A DNA stretch of 64,000 nucleotides from Lachnospiraceae bacterium (GCA_030527645.1 JAUNAJ010000011.1:17821-81820); one strand, 5' to 3'; numbered from the stretch's first letter, positions 36,696 to 46,511 are shown. Notes: generated by a model not told the origin, from the sequence alone. Numbers and translations are program-made.

Positions 36696-37901
36696 TCACT
36701 CATCCTTCTGCTCTACTGCTTCCAGCTGTTCTCTGAAGGATTTCATTTCCTTCTGTCTTGTCATCTCTACGATCTGAAGTGCTGTAAGATCTACCACCCT
36801 TGTTTTCACCGGATCATCGAAAACAAGCTTCTGGAGCTCATCCATCAGCTGCTTCTGAAGAGCTGCATCCTTCATATTGATAAAATCCACCAGAATGATT
36901 CCGCTCAGCTGACGGAGTCTGATCTGGGCGGCAATCTCAGCAGCAGCTTCCCGATTGATCATCAGGATCGTTTCTTCTTTATTCTTTTTTCCCGAGTACT
37001 TTCCTGTATTGACATCGATCACCACGCAGGCCTCAGTCTCCTGGATCACAATAAATCCTCCGGACTTGAGCCAGATCTGCTTGTGCTGGAGCTTGTCCAT
37101 CAGCGCGGAAATGCTGTGAAGCTTGTACAGCGGAAGCAGCTTATCCTCATAGAAGACAACCTGCAGCTGCTCCTCCAGCTGATTGTCTTTTCTGTACTGC
37201 ATCAGCTCATCGTATACTCCGAAGCAGTCTGTTACCACGGACAGGCCGTCTGCAAAGTACTGCTTCACCTCCCGCATCCATGGACCGCTGGTCTGATACA
37301 GGCAGGTGTAGATCGTCCTTCCGGTGCCGTACCGAAGGATATATTCCATCTTCTCCTTCATCATGGAAAATTCAAGGGCAAGCTCCTCTTCACCGGCATC
37401 CTTTGCACTGGTACGGACAATCAGTCCATACTCGCCGGAAAGAGAGGGCAGAATGGAGCGGATCCTTTTAATCTGGTCGGGCTTCAGCTTACGGGAAAAA
37501 TTTACAGTCTTCCTTCCGCTGGTAAGTACAAAATAGCGCCCATTGAGATTCAGATTCGTTGTCAGACCGGCCTGCTTCATCTTCAGGGCATCCCGGGATA
37601 CCTGGACCAGAAGCTCATCGCCTACGCGGGGAAGCTTTGTCTGGCCTCCGGTTTTCCAGATGGCGGTCCGGCACTCCGATAAAGGAAGATAGCCTCTCAG
37701 CTTCTCTCCGATCCGTACAAACACCGCTCCGATATTCTGCTGAATCGTCTCAATTTTACCTACATAGATATTTCCGAGGATGGAATTGCCTTCTGCACTG
37801 CTGAAAAAGCATTCCACCGCATGCTCGTCCTGTGAAAGAACTGTGGCAATGCCGTCCAAATTTTTCCAGGGGGCAGCTGCCACCACTAAACGTTTGCTCA
37901 A
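36696..37901 (-). CDS. Ribonuclease E/G family protein
   Basis: Endoribonuclease of the RNase G type, 401 residues, without an RNase E-like C-terminal scaffold. An S1 RNA-binding domain spans about 38-120 (GNIYVGKIETIQQNIGAVFV, RGYLPLSE). The catalytic region has VVIDVNTGKYSGKKN and IILVDFINM with the two metal-binding aspartates. The ATG overlaps the preceding gene's stop by four bases. This cluster with the two radical SAM-associated genes is standard in Clostridia, but the usual following rplU-rpmA genes are absent here. Confidence 0.95.
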   Translation of the reverse strand: MSKRLVVAAAPWKNLDGIATVLSQDEHAVECFFSSAEGNSILGNIYVGKIETIQQNIGAVFVRIGEKLRGYLPLSECRTAIWKTGGQTKLPRVGDELLVQVSRDALKMKQAGLTTNLNLNGRYFVLTSGRKTVNFSRKLKPDQIKRIRSILPSLSGEYGLIVRTSAKDAGEEELALEFSMMKEKMEYILRYGTGRTIYTCLYQTSGPWMREVKQYFADGLSVVTDCFGVYDELMQYRKDNQLEEQLQVVFYEDKLLPLYKLHSISALMDKLQHKQIWLKSGGFIVIQETEACVVIDVNTGKYSGKKNKEETILMINREAAAEIAAQIRLRQLSGIILVDFINMKDAALQKQLMDELQKLVFDDPVKTRVVDLTALQIVEMTRQKEMKSFREQLEAVEQKDE

Positions 37902-38650
37902 ACTATTTCCTCCCCGAGGTTACCGAGTGAAACAAGCTTTCTCTCAGTCTCTGTGCCGGCATTTGCATAAATATCCTCTCGATGGATCCGCATGGTGCCA
38001 TCCGGGATCTGCAGTCCGGCATAATCAGCAAATGCCTTCACCACCAGATCCGGCTTCAGATTGCTGACGCTTCCCTGTGAAACACACATCCGAAACACCG
38101 GGATGCCATTCACATCCGTTTCACAGGAGAAGGAGTAGATCCAGGGTCGAATGTTGACCAGACCCTCGCTTCTTTTTGTTTTTCTCCAGACATGTACCTC
38201 CTCCTGTGCAAGGAATGCTTCCTGCTTCTGCTCCATTCCTTCCAGGGATGCTTTGCATGCAGCAGCTTCTGCCGCAGCAATCTCGGAGAGATCCAGAGTG
38301 ACCGAGTAATCCGCCGCGGCAACAAGAGTCATTCCCTTGGAATGCTTGTCCTCGCCGATCTTCCGGATTCCAACCACCGACATCCCCTCGTGCATCTGCG
38401 CATTCATCCGCTCCATCAGTTCACGTCCGGATGGAGCGCTCTGAAGATCCAGATCGAAATATTCGCCGCTGCTGGTGGTGCCCACACCCAGTGGAGCCGC
38501 AAAGGACATGATCATATGGGGACTGAAACCGCCCGAAAAGGATACATCCACATCCGCACGGCGCAGCACCTTCTGGAAATAACGCATGACATCCAGGTGT
38601 CCGATGTATTTCATATTGCCTGTTTTGGTAAATTTCACACGCACTCGCAT
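37898..38650 (-). CDS. TIGR03936 / DUF2344 radical SAM-associated protein
   Basis: 250-residue protein of the DUF2344 family that always accompanies the TIGR03960 radical SAM protein. Seen: RVKFTKTGNMKYIGHLDVMRYFQKVLRRA at the N-terminus and the SGGFSPHMIMSFAAPLGVG block. The start follows the upstream stop at once, with GAGGAGGTG spanning it, so translation is coupled. The function is unknown; a role in RNA modification is suspected from the RNase E/G linkage. Confidence 0.93.
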   Translation of the reverse strand: MRVRVKFTKTGNMKYIGHLDVMRYFQKVLRRADVDVSFSGGFSPHMIMSFAAPLGVGTTSSGEYFDLDLQSAPSGRELMERMNAQMHEGMSVVGIRKIGEDKHSKGMTLVAAADYSVTLDLSEIAAAEAAACKASLEGMEQKQEAFLAQEEVHVWRKTKRSEGLVNIRPWIYSFSCETDVNGIPVFRMCVSQGSVSNLKPDLVVKAFADYAGLQIPDGTMRIHREDIYANAGTETERKLVSLGNLGEEIV

Positions 38651-38652
38651 AC

Positions 38653-40617
38653 TTACACCTCCTCAGCGGAACGAATGGACGGTGCTTCCGTTCCGCCGGA
38701 ACAGCGGGACCGTCCCCCCGTTCCATTTACTTCATATCTGGAAATATCCACACCGGTTTTTTCTTCAAAACATACACCGGCGCCGAATTTTCTTGCGCCG
38801 CAGGCAGAGCATTTCTGCCGGCAGTTTGGCGTTACCATTGCCTTCTGAGCTGCTTCCCATTCCCTCTTCAGGAATTCCTTTGTTACACCAACGGAAATAA
38901 AATCCCAGGGAAGGATCTCGTCCGTGGAACGGATTCTGGTTGTATAGAAGAACGGATCCACACCCGTTTCCGCAAATGCCTCCTGCCAACGCTCATTCAC
39001 AAAGGACTCTGACCAGGCATCAAAAATGGCTCCCTTTCTGTACGCAGCCTCGATCGCCGCTGCTACTCTTCTGTCTCCTCTGGCAAGCACGCCCTCCAGA
39101 ACGGAAACATCGGCTTCATGATAGGTGAAGCGAATGCTTTTCTGATTGGTCTGATTACGAACCTCATTCTTTACCGTCCGTGCCTTGGAAATAAATGTCT
39201 CTACCGTGTCCTGGGGTGCCCACTGGAAGGGTGTAAAAGGCTTCGGCACAAAGAAGGAGGCACTGGCAGTGATGGCCACCTTGCCGTTTCTCTTCTCCTT
39301 CGGGATCTCATAATACTGATCCGCCACCTTCTGGCATAGCCAGGCAATGCCTTTGTAGTCCTCCTGGGTCTCCCCGGGGAGACCCAGCATAAAGTACAGC
39401 TTGACCTTATTCCATCCGCCTTCGAATGCCTTGCCTGCACCGGACAGGATATCCTCCTCTGTCAGCCCTTTATTGATGACGTTCCGCATCCGCTGGGACC
39501 CCGCCTCCGGAGCAAAGGTCAGGCTGCTTTTCTTTACATCCTGTACCTTGGACATGACATCCAGAGAAAACTGATCGATCCTCAGAGACGGCAGGGAAAT
39601 GTTGATTCCCTTCTGCGGACAGAATTCCGTCAGGAAATTCAGCAGCTTGGGAAGCTGAGTATAGTCACTGGAGCTTAAGGAGCTGAGAGAAATTTCCTCA
39701 TACCCGGTGGCACGCAGCATCGCCTCTGCCTGCTGCTTCATCTTCTCAACGCTCTTTTCACGAAGCGGACGATAGACCATTCCTGCCTGACAGAAACGGC
39801 AGCCGCGGATACAGCCTCTCATGATCTCCAGAACAACACGATCCTGCGTTGCCTTTGCAAAGGGCACCACCGGCCTGTCCGGATAGGGAGCCTCATTAAA
39901 ATCCAGCACCAGCTGCTTTTCTACAACGGCAGGCACATCCTCAAACTTTGGCTGGAATGCTGCGATCGTACCATCCTCTCTGTAGGTCACCTCATAGAGT
40001 GACGGTACATAGATCCCCGGCATATGAGAGGCAGCTCTGAGAAATGCAGAACGATCGCCTCCCGCCTGTTTAGTTTCCTTATACAGATCAAAGAGCCTGT
40101 CGTAAACAACCTCACCCTCACCGATGTAAAACAGATCAAAGAACTCCGCAATAGGCTCGGGATTGTAGGCACAGGGACCGCCTCCGATCACAATGGGATC
40201 CTCTTCCTTCCTGTCTGTGCTGTGCAGGGGAATATCGGACAGATCCAGTACCTGAAGAATATTGGTATAGGCCATCTCATACTGGAGGGTGAAGCCAAGA
40301 AAATCAAAGCTTTTCACAGGATCCTGTGACTCCAGCGCGAACAGAGGGATCTGTTTTTCTCTGAGCACCCGATCCATATCCATCCAGGGAGAATAGACTC
40401 TTTCGCACCAGACATCCGTCCTTTTATTAAACATATCGTAGAGGATCTGAATGCCGAGATGTGACATTCCGATCTCATACACATCCGGAAAGCAGAAGGC
40501 GAATCGTATATCCACCTCCTCCGGATTCTTCACTACTGCATTGACCTCTCCGCCGATGTAGCGCTCCGGCTTTTCGATCTGCATTAATATCTCGTTGGTT
40601 AAAGCTAATTTCGCCAT
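38653..40617 (-). CDS. TIGR03960 B12-binding radical SAM protein
   Basis: 654 residues. An N-terminal cobalamin-binding-like domain precedes the radical SAM cluster motif CIRGCRFCQ (about 265-273), followed by the YgiQ/HemN-like core and a C-terminal zinc-type motif CRQKCSACGARKFGAGVC. The substrate is unknown. The last 20 or so residues after ISRYEVNG are encoded by REP-like palindromes, so the frame has been extended while keeping the start signal of the next gene. AGGAAGGA precedes the ATG. Confidence 0.94.
   Translation of the reverse strand: MAKLALTNEILMQIEKPERYIGGEVNAVVKNPEEVDIRFAFCFPDVYEIGMSHLGIQILYDMFNKRTDVWCERVYSPWMDMDRVLREKQIPLFALESQDPVKSFDFLGFTLQYEMAYTNILQVLDLSDIPLHSTDRKEEDPIVIGGGPCAYNPEPIAEFFDLFYIGEGEVVYDRLFDLYKETKQAGGDRSAFLRAASHMPGIYVPSLYEVTYREDGTIAAFQPKFEDVPAVVEKQLVLDFNEAPYPDRPVVPFAKATQDRVVLEIMRGCIRGCRFCQAGMVYRPLREKSVEKMKQQAEAMLRATGYEEISLSSLSSSDYTQLPKLLNFLTEFCPQKGINISLPSLRIDQFSLDVMSKVQDVKKSSLTFAPEAGSQRMRNVINKGLTEEDILSGAGKAFEGGWNKVKLYFMLGLPGETQEDYKGIAWLCQKVADQYYEIPKEKRNGKVAITASASFFVPKPFTPFQWAPQDTVETFISKARTVKNEVRNQTNQKSIRFTYHEADVSVLEGVLARGDRRVAAAIEAAYRKGAIFDAWSESFVNERWQEAFAETGVDPFFYTTRIRSTDEILPWDFISVGVTKEFLKREWEAAQKAMVTPNCRQKCSACGARKFGAGVCFEEKTGVDISRYEVNGTGGRSRCSGGTEAPSIRSAEEV
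38668..38724. repeat. REP-like inverted pair forming the 3' end of the TIGR03960 gene
   Basis: Two head-to-head units, 38668-38694 and 38698-38724, each bounded by GGAAC and GTTCC and holding GGACGGT. They lie in frame within the last codons of the gene, directly ahead of the ribosome binding site of the next gene. Confidence 0.85.
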
Positions 40618-40684
40618 GTATATTCCTTCCTGTATAGGGTATATTCCATGAAATTATAATATAATGCCTCGAAACATTCAATAA

Positions 40685-40712
40685 GAAAAAGACGGTTCGT
40701 GCGAACCGCCTT
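40685..40712 (-). terminator. Rho-independent terminator after the lysozyme-type gene
   Basis: Minus-strand stem GGCGGTTCG/CGAACCGTC followed by TTTTTC, about 70 bases past the stop at 40783. Confidence 0.85.
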
Positions 40713-40782
40713 TATACTTAGAAAATATAAGTTTATACTATTGAGAACAGAGCCTGCACCTGTTTTCATCATTTGCACTGTT

Positions 40783-42792
40783 TCATGAATGGAACATTGC
40801 ATAGTACTCAGCTGCATAGGCCTGTCTGGATGGGATCGTATATTCATAACCATATCCGTTGGTTCCGCCCAGAGGGTTTCCCATGCCTACATAATAGAAC
40901 CAGTCAGCTGCTGCCTGATCAACGGAGGCTGAGCTGATCCAGAACAGCTTCTCGCCGTAGATCTGAGCAACTGCATCCAGCTGTCCTCTTAAGTCACTTA
41001 AGGATCGTCCTTTGGCAATGGTGTTTGCCCAAAGTACTGCCTTGGCAGATCTGCTGGTGAAGCCGATCAGACCATAGCCCCACTGGGATCCGTTGCCGGA
41101 TGTAGGGAATGTATATTTATCATCCATAAACTGACTGTAGGTGTAAACACCGGTGTCACAGGCAGCAGTAAACTGCTCATCCGTACAGTTCATCAATGCA
41201 TTGACCCAGTTTTCCAGATTGCCGGGCTTGAAACCGCACTCAGCTTTAATATTGCCCATTGCACCTGCAGCTGCAGTTTCACTGAGACCGATATTTTTTG
41301 TAAGATAATTCCAGCACTGCTCTTCAATGGTAGCACCGATCAGCACATTCTCATCCTGGGCTTCTTCGGACTCTGCTTCTGCCTCTTCCACCTGATTTTC
41401 GTAGTTCGGACGCCGCATGGAAACGATCAGAACATCGTGAATGCTCTTCTCCGTTACTCCCTGCTCTTCCTCTGTGCAGATCAGAACCGTATCCGCTCCG
41501 GTATAGAGGCAGATTTCGTTGGGGTCAAGAATGAAGAGGTCACCTGCCTGTGCATTTGCCAGGTCCGTTACAGCTTCACCAAAGGACTGGTAGGCAGCAC
41601 CCTCTGCATCTGCAGTCTCCTCCTGTGCAGCTTCAGACACTGCAGCAGAACCGGAAGTCTCTTCGGTAAGAGCAGCAGCTGTCGCAGTTTCACCCGTATC
41701 CGCAGAAGCAGCTGTCGTTACGGAAACTGCTTCCTTAACCTGCTGAAGGGATTGTTCAATTGCGGTATTTTCTTCTTCGCTGATGAGATCAAAGAAATCA
41801 TAGACAGCATGCACAAAACCGTTGTTGTCTATTCCCGTTGTCCAGGAGGTTCCGTCCGTGCGATATACAGAATCAAGATGCTCCTTTGCATAGCGGATCA
41901 CCTTGTCACCTGCCTGCTCCTGAAACTGATAGACGGTGACCTGATAATCATCGGCTGCCCGGTTATCCTTTAATTTTACAAGAGCCTTTGCTGCGGGAGC
42001 TTCTGTCAGATCCCTGCCTTCGGCAAGGGTCTCTGCCTTTGGCCCATAGATCACAGAGCTGCGCAGTACATAGCCGCGGACATTCATGGATTCCACATAG
42101 AGATAGCTGCCCTTTACCTTCAATACATGGAGAAGTCCATTGGCAGCAATGGTGCCTACCTCACGGGCTTCTGTGCTTCCCTCTTCGTAGATCTTCGTAT
42201 CATCTGCTTTTGCAAATGCTATAGAACCGTCGATTTTTCTGTAATCTCTGCGAACAGCGGAACTCAGTGTTTCATCCGATTCATCCTCCTCCAGAATGAC
42301 TGCTGAGGAGGCAATAATACCATCGGGAGATACCCAGGAAAGATCCGGCGCAGCAACGCCCGGCCTGCCGGTGGTCTGCTGCGGAGCCTGACTCTCATTA
42401 GCTGCCTGATTGGCAGCATCATTGATCTCCGGATCCTCAGGAGCAGCCGTTCCTCCGGAATTGTCGGAATTAGATGGAATTGGATCCGTACCCGTCTCCG
42501 TACCGGAATTCCCATTCTCATTATTTGTTTCTGTACCGGGCACAGAAGGAGTTGTATTCTCCGGATCGGTGTTCTCACCGATTTCCTCTGCAGACCCGTT
42601 CTGATTCGGATCTTCCACCGGTGTGTCACCGGATTCTGTGCTCTCGCCTGCGCCTTCTCCGGACACTTCAGCTTCCTCAGCAGCGGATGAGGAACTGACT
42701 GTTCCGTCAGCAGGATCAGCAAAGGCTGTCAGTGCAGAACCTGCTGTCAGGCTGGATATAAGAAGTAATGCTGCCAGTTTCTTTCGTTTCAT
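40783..42792 (-). CDS. Secreted phage-tail-lysozyme-type protein with a degenerate NlpC/P60-like domain
   Basis: 669 residues. A signal peptide (about 1-25, cut near AFA-DP) precedes a Glu/Ser/Thr/Pro-rich region to about 145. An SH3b-like domain spans about 190-250. Residues about 296-460 follow the NlpC/P60 pattern, but the catalytic DCSGFV reads DNNGFV (Cys to Asn323) and the His position of HVGIY reads EICLY, so it looks inactive; a 70-residue low-complexity insertion splits it. The C-terminal 488-669 is a phage tail lysozyme domain (AAAGAMGNIKAECGFKPGN). Probably acts on the cell wall outside the membrane. Confidence 0.85.
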   Translation of the reverse strand: MKRKKLAALLLISSLTAGSALTAFADPADGTVSSSSAAEEAEVSGEGAGESTESGDTPVEDPNQNGSAEEIGENTDPENTTPSVPGTETNNENGNSGTETGTDPIPSNSDNSGGTAAPEDPEINDAANQAANESQAPQQTTGRPGVAAPDLSWVSPDGIIASSAVILEEDESDETLSSAVRRDYRKIDGSIAFAKADDTKIYEEGSTEAREVGTIAANGLLHVLKVKGSYLYVESMNVRGYVLRSSVIYGPKAETLAEGRDLTEAPAAKALVKLKDNRAADDYQVTVYQFQEQAGDKVIRYAKEHLDSVYRTDGTSWTTGIDNNGFVHAVYDFFDLISEEENTAIEQSLQQVKEAVSVTTAASADTGETATAAALTEETSGSAAVSEAAQEETADAEGAAYQSFGEAVTDLANAQAGDLFILDPNEICLYTGADTVLICTEEEQGVTEKSIHDVLIVSMRRPNYENQVEEAEAESEEAQDENVLIGATIEEQCWNYLTKNIGLSETAAAGAMGNIKAECGFKPGNLENWVNALMNCTDEQFTAACDTGVYTYSQFMDDKYTFPTSGNGSQWGYGLIGFTSRSAKAVLWANTIAKGRSLSDLRGQLDAVAQIYGEKLFWISSASVDQAAADWFYYVGMGNPLGGTNGYGYEYTIPSRQAYAAEYYAMFHS

Positions 42793-42854
42793 ATTGAGTC
42801 TCTTTCCTTATTTGATTTTTCCAAATAATTTCACAAAAATAAACAATTTCTCTT

Positions 42855-42883
42855 ATTATAGCAGACTTTTATTCTTTTTTAAA
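42855..42883 (-). promoter_or_regulatory. Promoter of the secreted lysozyme-type gene
   Basis: Minus strand: TTTAAA (42883-42878), 17-base spacer, perfect TATAAT (42860-42855), about 60 bases ahead of the start codon. Confidence 0.7.
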
Positions 42884-43014
42884 GTATGGATTTATATTCG
42901 AATTAGAAAAAACTAACTTCCATTGGTCAATGTACCTCTGAAAATGACGGATCACGTGCCGCCAGCATGCAAGTCGAACTTGTGAGCTTGAATCCCAGAG
43001 TACCATGATGATAC

Positions 43015-43080
43015 AAAAACCGGACAGGAATGATCGATCGGTTTCCTGTCCGGTTTTCCTGACCTGAATTTCGTCAGGTC
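43015..43080 (-). terminator. Terminator region after carB (two hairpins)
   Basis: Minus strand: first GACCTGAC/GTCAGGTC, then ACCGGACAGGAA/TTCCTGTCCGGT followed by TTTTTGT. The second is a clear rho-independent terminator about 70 bases past carB. Confidence 0.88.
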
Positions 43081-43124
43081 GAGCTTATACTGTTTAGATT
43101 ATTTGTACCTGTGAACAAAAACGA

Positions 43125-46100
43125 TTATTTATCTGTAATCTCGCTGTGCAGCTGCTGCAGGGATTTTACCTGGCCGTTGCCATGCTGTCTTACATAGTTG
43201 ATTCCCTTTGCTGCCGCCAGGCCTGCTGCCATGGTGGTCATGTAAGGAATTTTGTATTTAATAGCAGATTTTCTCAGGTAGGAGTCATCCATCTTGGATT
43301 CTTTTCCGGATGGTGAGTTGATGATCATTGTCAGCTCGCCGTTTGCCATTGCGTCCTGAATATTCGGACGTCCCTCCTGACGCTTCTTAATGGTCTCACA
43401 CTCAATTCCGTTTGCTCTGAGGGTTGCTGCTGTACCGGAGGTTGCAACGATAGAGAAGCCTGCCTCTACAAAGATCTTCGCTACATCCACTGCTTCCTCA
43501 TGGTCTCTGGAATTCACAGAGATCAGAACCTTTCCTCCCAGAGGCAGCTTGGACTGGATCGCCTCCTGTGCCTTGAAGAATGCCTCTCCGTAGTAGGTGG
43601 AAAGTCCGAGAACCTCACCGGTGGAGCGCATCTCCGGTCCGAGAACCGGGTCAACCTCCTGGAACATATTGAACGGGAAGGCAGCCTCTTTTACGCCGTA
43701 GTAAGGAATATTTTTCTCCTTCAGAGCGGGAACCGGAGACTCTTTTCCGGTCAGCTCTGCAGTAATGATCTCCGTTGCCAGCGGCACCATACGGATGTTG
43801 CAGACCTTGGAAACCAGCGGAACGGTACGGGATGCACGCGGATTGGCCTCCAGTACATAGACTGTATCATTCTCAATGGCATACTGCATGTTCATCAGTC
43901 CGCGAACGCCCATCTCCTCTGCGATCTTTCTTGTGTATTCCTTGATCAGGGCAACATTTTTCTCAGAGATATGCACGGAGGGAAGGATGCAGGCGGAATC
44001 ACCGGAGTGCACACCGGCCAGCTCGATATGCTCCATAACAGCCGGAACAAATGCATGCTTTCCGTCAGAGATCGCGTCGGACTCGCACTCGGTTGCGTGG
44101 TTCAGGAAACGGTCGATGAGGATCGGACGATCCGGTGTCACGCCTACCGCAGCAAGCATATAGCCTTTCATCGCCTCGTCGTCGTATACGACCTCCATTC
44201 CGCGGCCTCCCAGTACGTAGGAAGGACGAACCATGACAGGATAACCGATCTTGTTGGCAATCTCGATCGCCTCATCAACGGTGGTCGCCATACCTGCCTC
44301 AGGCATCGGAATGCCCAGCTTGTCCATCATGGCACGGAACAGGTCACGATCCTCTGCAAGGTCAATGACCTCAGGAGAGGTTCCCAGAATGTTCACGCCG
44401 TATTTCTTCAGATCTGCCGCCAGATTCAGAGGAGTCTGTCCGCCGAACTGTGCAATCACGCCCAGCGGTTTTTCTTTATGGTAAATGCTGAGAACATCCT
44501 CAAGAGTCAGCGGCTCGAAGTACAGCTTGTCGGAGGTATCGTAGTCGGTAGATACAGTCTCCGGGTTGCAGTTTACGATAATGGTCTCAAAGCCCATTTT
44601 CTTCAGAGCCAGGGACGCATGAACGCAGCAGTAGTCAAACTCGATACCCTGTCCGATCCTGTTTGGACCGCCGCCCAGGATCATGATCTTCTTGTTATCG
44701 GAAACCGGATTACTGTCGGTTCCGTTGTAGGTTGAGTAGTAATATGCACTGTCCTTGGTACCGGATACATGCACGCCTTCCCATACCTCTTCTACTCCCA
44801 GTGCAATTCGTTTATTTCTGATCTCTTCTTCAGAAATCTCCAGCAGCTGGCTCAAATACTTATCAGAGAAGCCGTCCTTCTTTGCCTGGATCAGTGTTTC
44901 ATCAGAGGGAAGGCTGCCCTTGCTCTCCAGGATCTTATCCTCCAGCTGTGTCAGCTCACGCATCTGCTGAACGAAGTAAGCTTTTACTGCGGTTGCAGCA
45001 AAGATCTCCTCGTCAGTGGCTCCCTTTCTGATTGCCTCATACATCATGAAGTAGCGCTCAGAGGAAGGAGTGTTCAGCTTCGCAAGCAGCTCCTCTTTTG
45101 TCATTTCTCCAAAGTTCTTTGCATGACCGAGACCGTAGCGGCCGTTCTCCAGAGAGCGGATGGCTTTCTGGAAAGCTTCCTTGAAGTTCTTTCCGATACT
45201 CATGACCTCACCAACGGCTCTCATCTGAGTACCCAGCTTATCCTCAACGCCTTTGAACTTCTCAAATGCCCATCTTGCAAACTTGATTACAACATAGTCG
45301 CCGTCCGGAACATATTTGTCCAGAGTACCGTATTTGCCGCACTCGATGTCCTTCAGAGTAAGACCGCAGGCCAGCATTGCAGAAACCAGAGCGATCGGGA
45401 AGCCGGTTGCCTTGGAGGCCAGTGCAGAGGAACGGGAAGTACGGGGATTGATCTCGATAACAATGATACGATCGGATACAGGATCGTGAGCAAACTGAAC
45501 ATTGGTTCCGCCGATGACCTGTACCTTGTCAACGATCTTATAGGCCTGCTCCTGCAGACGATCCTGGCACTCCTTGGAAATGGTGAGCATTGGTGCTGAA
45601 CAGAAGGAATCTCCTGTATGCACGCCCAGAGGATCAATGTTCTCGATGAAGCAGACAGAGATCATGTTGCCTTCACAGTCGCGAACAACCTCTACCTCCA
45701 GCTCTTCCCAGCCGAGAATAGACTCCTCAACCAGAACCTGTCCTACCAGAGAAGCCTGCAGACCTCTGGCCATAACCACCTTCAGCTCGTCCTTATTGTA
45801 AACAAGACCGCCGCCGGCACCGCCCATGGTGTAGGCAGGACGAAGAACAACCGGATAGCCCAGCTTATCAGCGATCGCAAGACCGTCCTCTACAGAATAA
45901 GCAACCTCAGAGCGTGCCATCTCGATTCCCAGCTCGTCCATGGTTTTCTTAAACTCAATACGGTCCTCTCCGCGCTCGATGGCATCCACCTGCACACCGA
46001 TGACCTGTACATTGTATTTATCTAATACGCCTTCCTTATAAAGCTCAGAACAAAGGTTCAGTCCGCTCTGACCTCCAAGATTCGGAAGAACTGCATCCGG

Positions 46101-46346
46101 GCGCTCCTTTGCAATGATCTCCTCCAGACGGTTTACGTTCAGGGGCTCAATGTAGGTAACGTCAGCGATCTCCGGATCAGTCATGATGGTAGCAGGGTTA
46201 GAGTTCACCAGGACAATCTCATATCCCAGATTTCTCAATGCCTTGCAGGCCTGTGTTCCTGAGTAGTCAAACTCGCAGGCCTGTCCAATGACGATCGGAC
46301 CGGATCCAATGATCAGAACCTTGTTGATATCTGTTCTCTTCGGCAT
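43125..46346 (-). CDS. carB: Carbamoyl phosphate synthase large subunit
   Basis: 1073 residues, full length, with both ATP-grasp halves (GQACEFDYSGTQACKALR first, GQGIEFDYCCVHASLALK second) and the C-terminal MGS-like regulatory domain (VLISVNSRDHEEAVDVAK). Makes carbamoyl phosphate for pyrimidine and arginine synthesis. The small subunit gene carA is not adjacent: a small-ORF unit lies upstream instead. AAGGAGG precedes the ATG; promoter at 46512-46541. Confidence 0.98.
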   Translation of the reverse strand: MPKRTDINKVLIIGSGPIVIGQACEFDYSGTQACKALRNLGYEIVLVNSNPATIMTDPEIADVTYIEPLNVNRLEEIIAKERPDAVLPNLGGQSGLNLCSELYKEGVLDKYNVQVIGVQVDAIERGEDRIEFKKTMDELGIEMARSEVAYSVEDGLAIADKLGYPVVLRPAYTMGGAGGGLVYNKDELKVVMARGLQASLVGQVLVEESILGWEELEVEVVRDCEGNMISVCFIENIDPLGVHTGDSFCSAPMLTISKECQDRLQEQAYKIVDKVQVIGGTNVQFAHDPVSDRIIVIEINPRTSRSSALASKATGFPIALVSAMLACGLTLKDIECGKYGTLDKYVPDGDYVVIKFARWAFEKFKGVEDKLGTQMRAVGEVMSIGKNFKEAFQKAIRSLENGRYGLGHAKNFGEMTKEELLAKLNTPSSERYFMMYEAIRKGATDEEIFAATAVKAYFVQQMRELTQLEDKILESKGSLPSDETLIQAKKDGFSDKYLSQLLEISEEEIRNKRIALGVEEVWEGVHVSGTKDSAYYYSTYNGTDSNPVSDNKKIMILGGGPNRIGQGIEFDYCCVHASLALKKMGFETIIVNCNPETVSTDYDTSDKLYFEPLTLEDVLSIYHKEKPLGVIAQFGGQTPLNLAADLKKYGVNILGTSPEVIDLAEDRDLFRAMMDKLGIPMPEAGMATTVDEAIEIANKIGYPVMVRPSYVLGGRGMEVVYDDEAMKGYMLAAVGVTPDRPILIDRFLNHATECESDAISDGKHAFVPAVMEHIELAGVHSGDSACILPSVHISEKNVALIKEYTRKIAEEMGVRGLMNMQYAIENDTVYVLEANPRASRTVPLVSKVCNIRMVPLATEIITAELTGKESPVPALKEKNIPYYGVKEAAFPFNMFQEVDPVLGPEMRSTGEVLGLSTYYGEAFFKAQEAIQSKLPLGGKVLISVNSRDHEEAVDVAKIFVEAGFSIVATSGTAATLRANGIECETIKKRQEGRPNIQDAMANGELTMIINSPSGKESKMDDSYLRKSAIKYKIPYMTTMAAGLAAAKGINYVRQHGNGQVKSLQQLHSEITDK

Positions 46347-46422
46347 AAAATATAGTACCTCCTTAGAATGAAATACATCTGCTGTTACTGATTCTACATC
46401 TCTTCTTAACTGTTGGTATTGC

Positions 46423-46439
46423 GTTCACAGGGAACCTGC
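46423..46439. repeat. GTTCACGGG-family core in the carB leader
   Basis: GTTCACAGGGAACCTGC, matching the copy at 51125-51141 except at a few positions. Located in the carB 5' leader. Confidence 0.5.
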
Positions 46440-46511
46440 AAGCCGCCTGCAGAAGCGTCCAGGGTGAATCATAAAAACCCCCCGGCAATGTACAGTAACC
46501 TACCAGTTATC

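Larger units (their letters stand above)
42793..43124. other. Intergenic region between the lysozyme-type gene and carB
   Basis: No gene is visible in these 332 bases. They hold the promoter of the lysozyme-type gene (42855-42883) and the carB terminator (43015-43080). About 130 bases in the middle carry nothing recognisable. Confidence 0.6.

Noticed and set aside
42810..42835. Rex box upstream of the lysozyme-type gene
   Set aside because: Only one half-site (TTGTGAA) fits; the other half has several mismatches.
43500..44735. 411-codon plus-strand frame inside carB
   Set aside because: Antisense shadow of a highly conserved gene; no ribosome binding site or recognisable domain.
46347..46511. 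Riboswitch, T-box or PyrR site in the carB leader
   Set aside because: No T-box sequence, PyrR binding loop or terminator/antiterminator pair could be made out.
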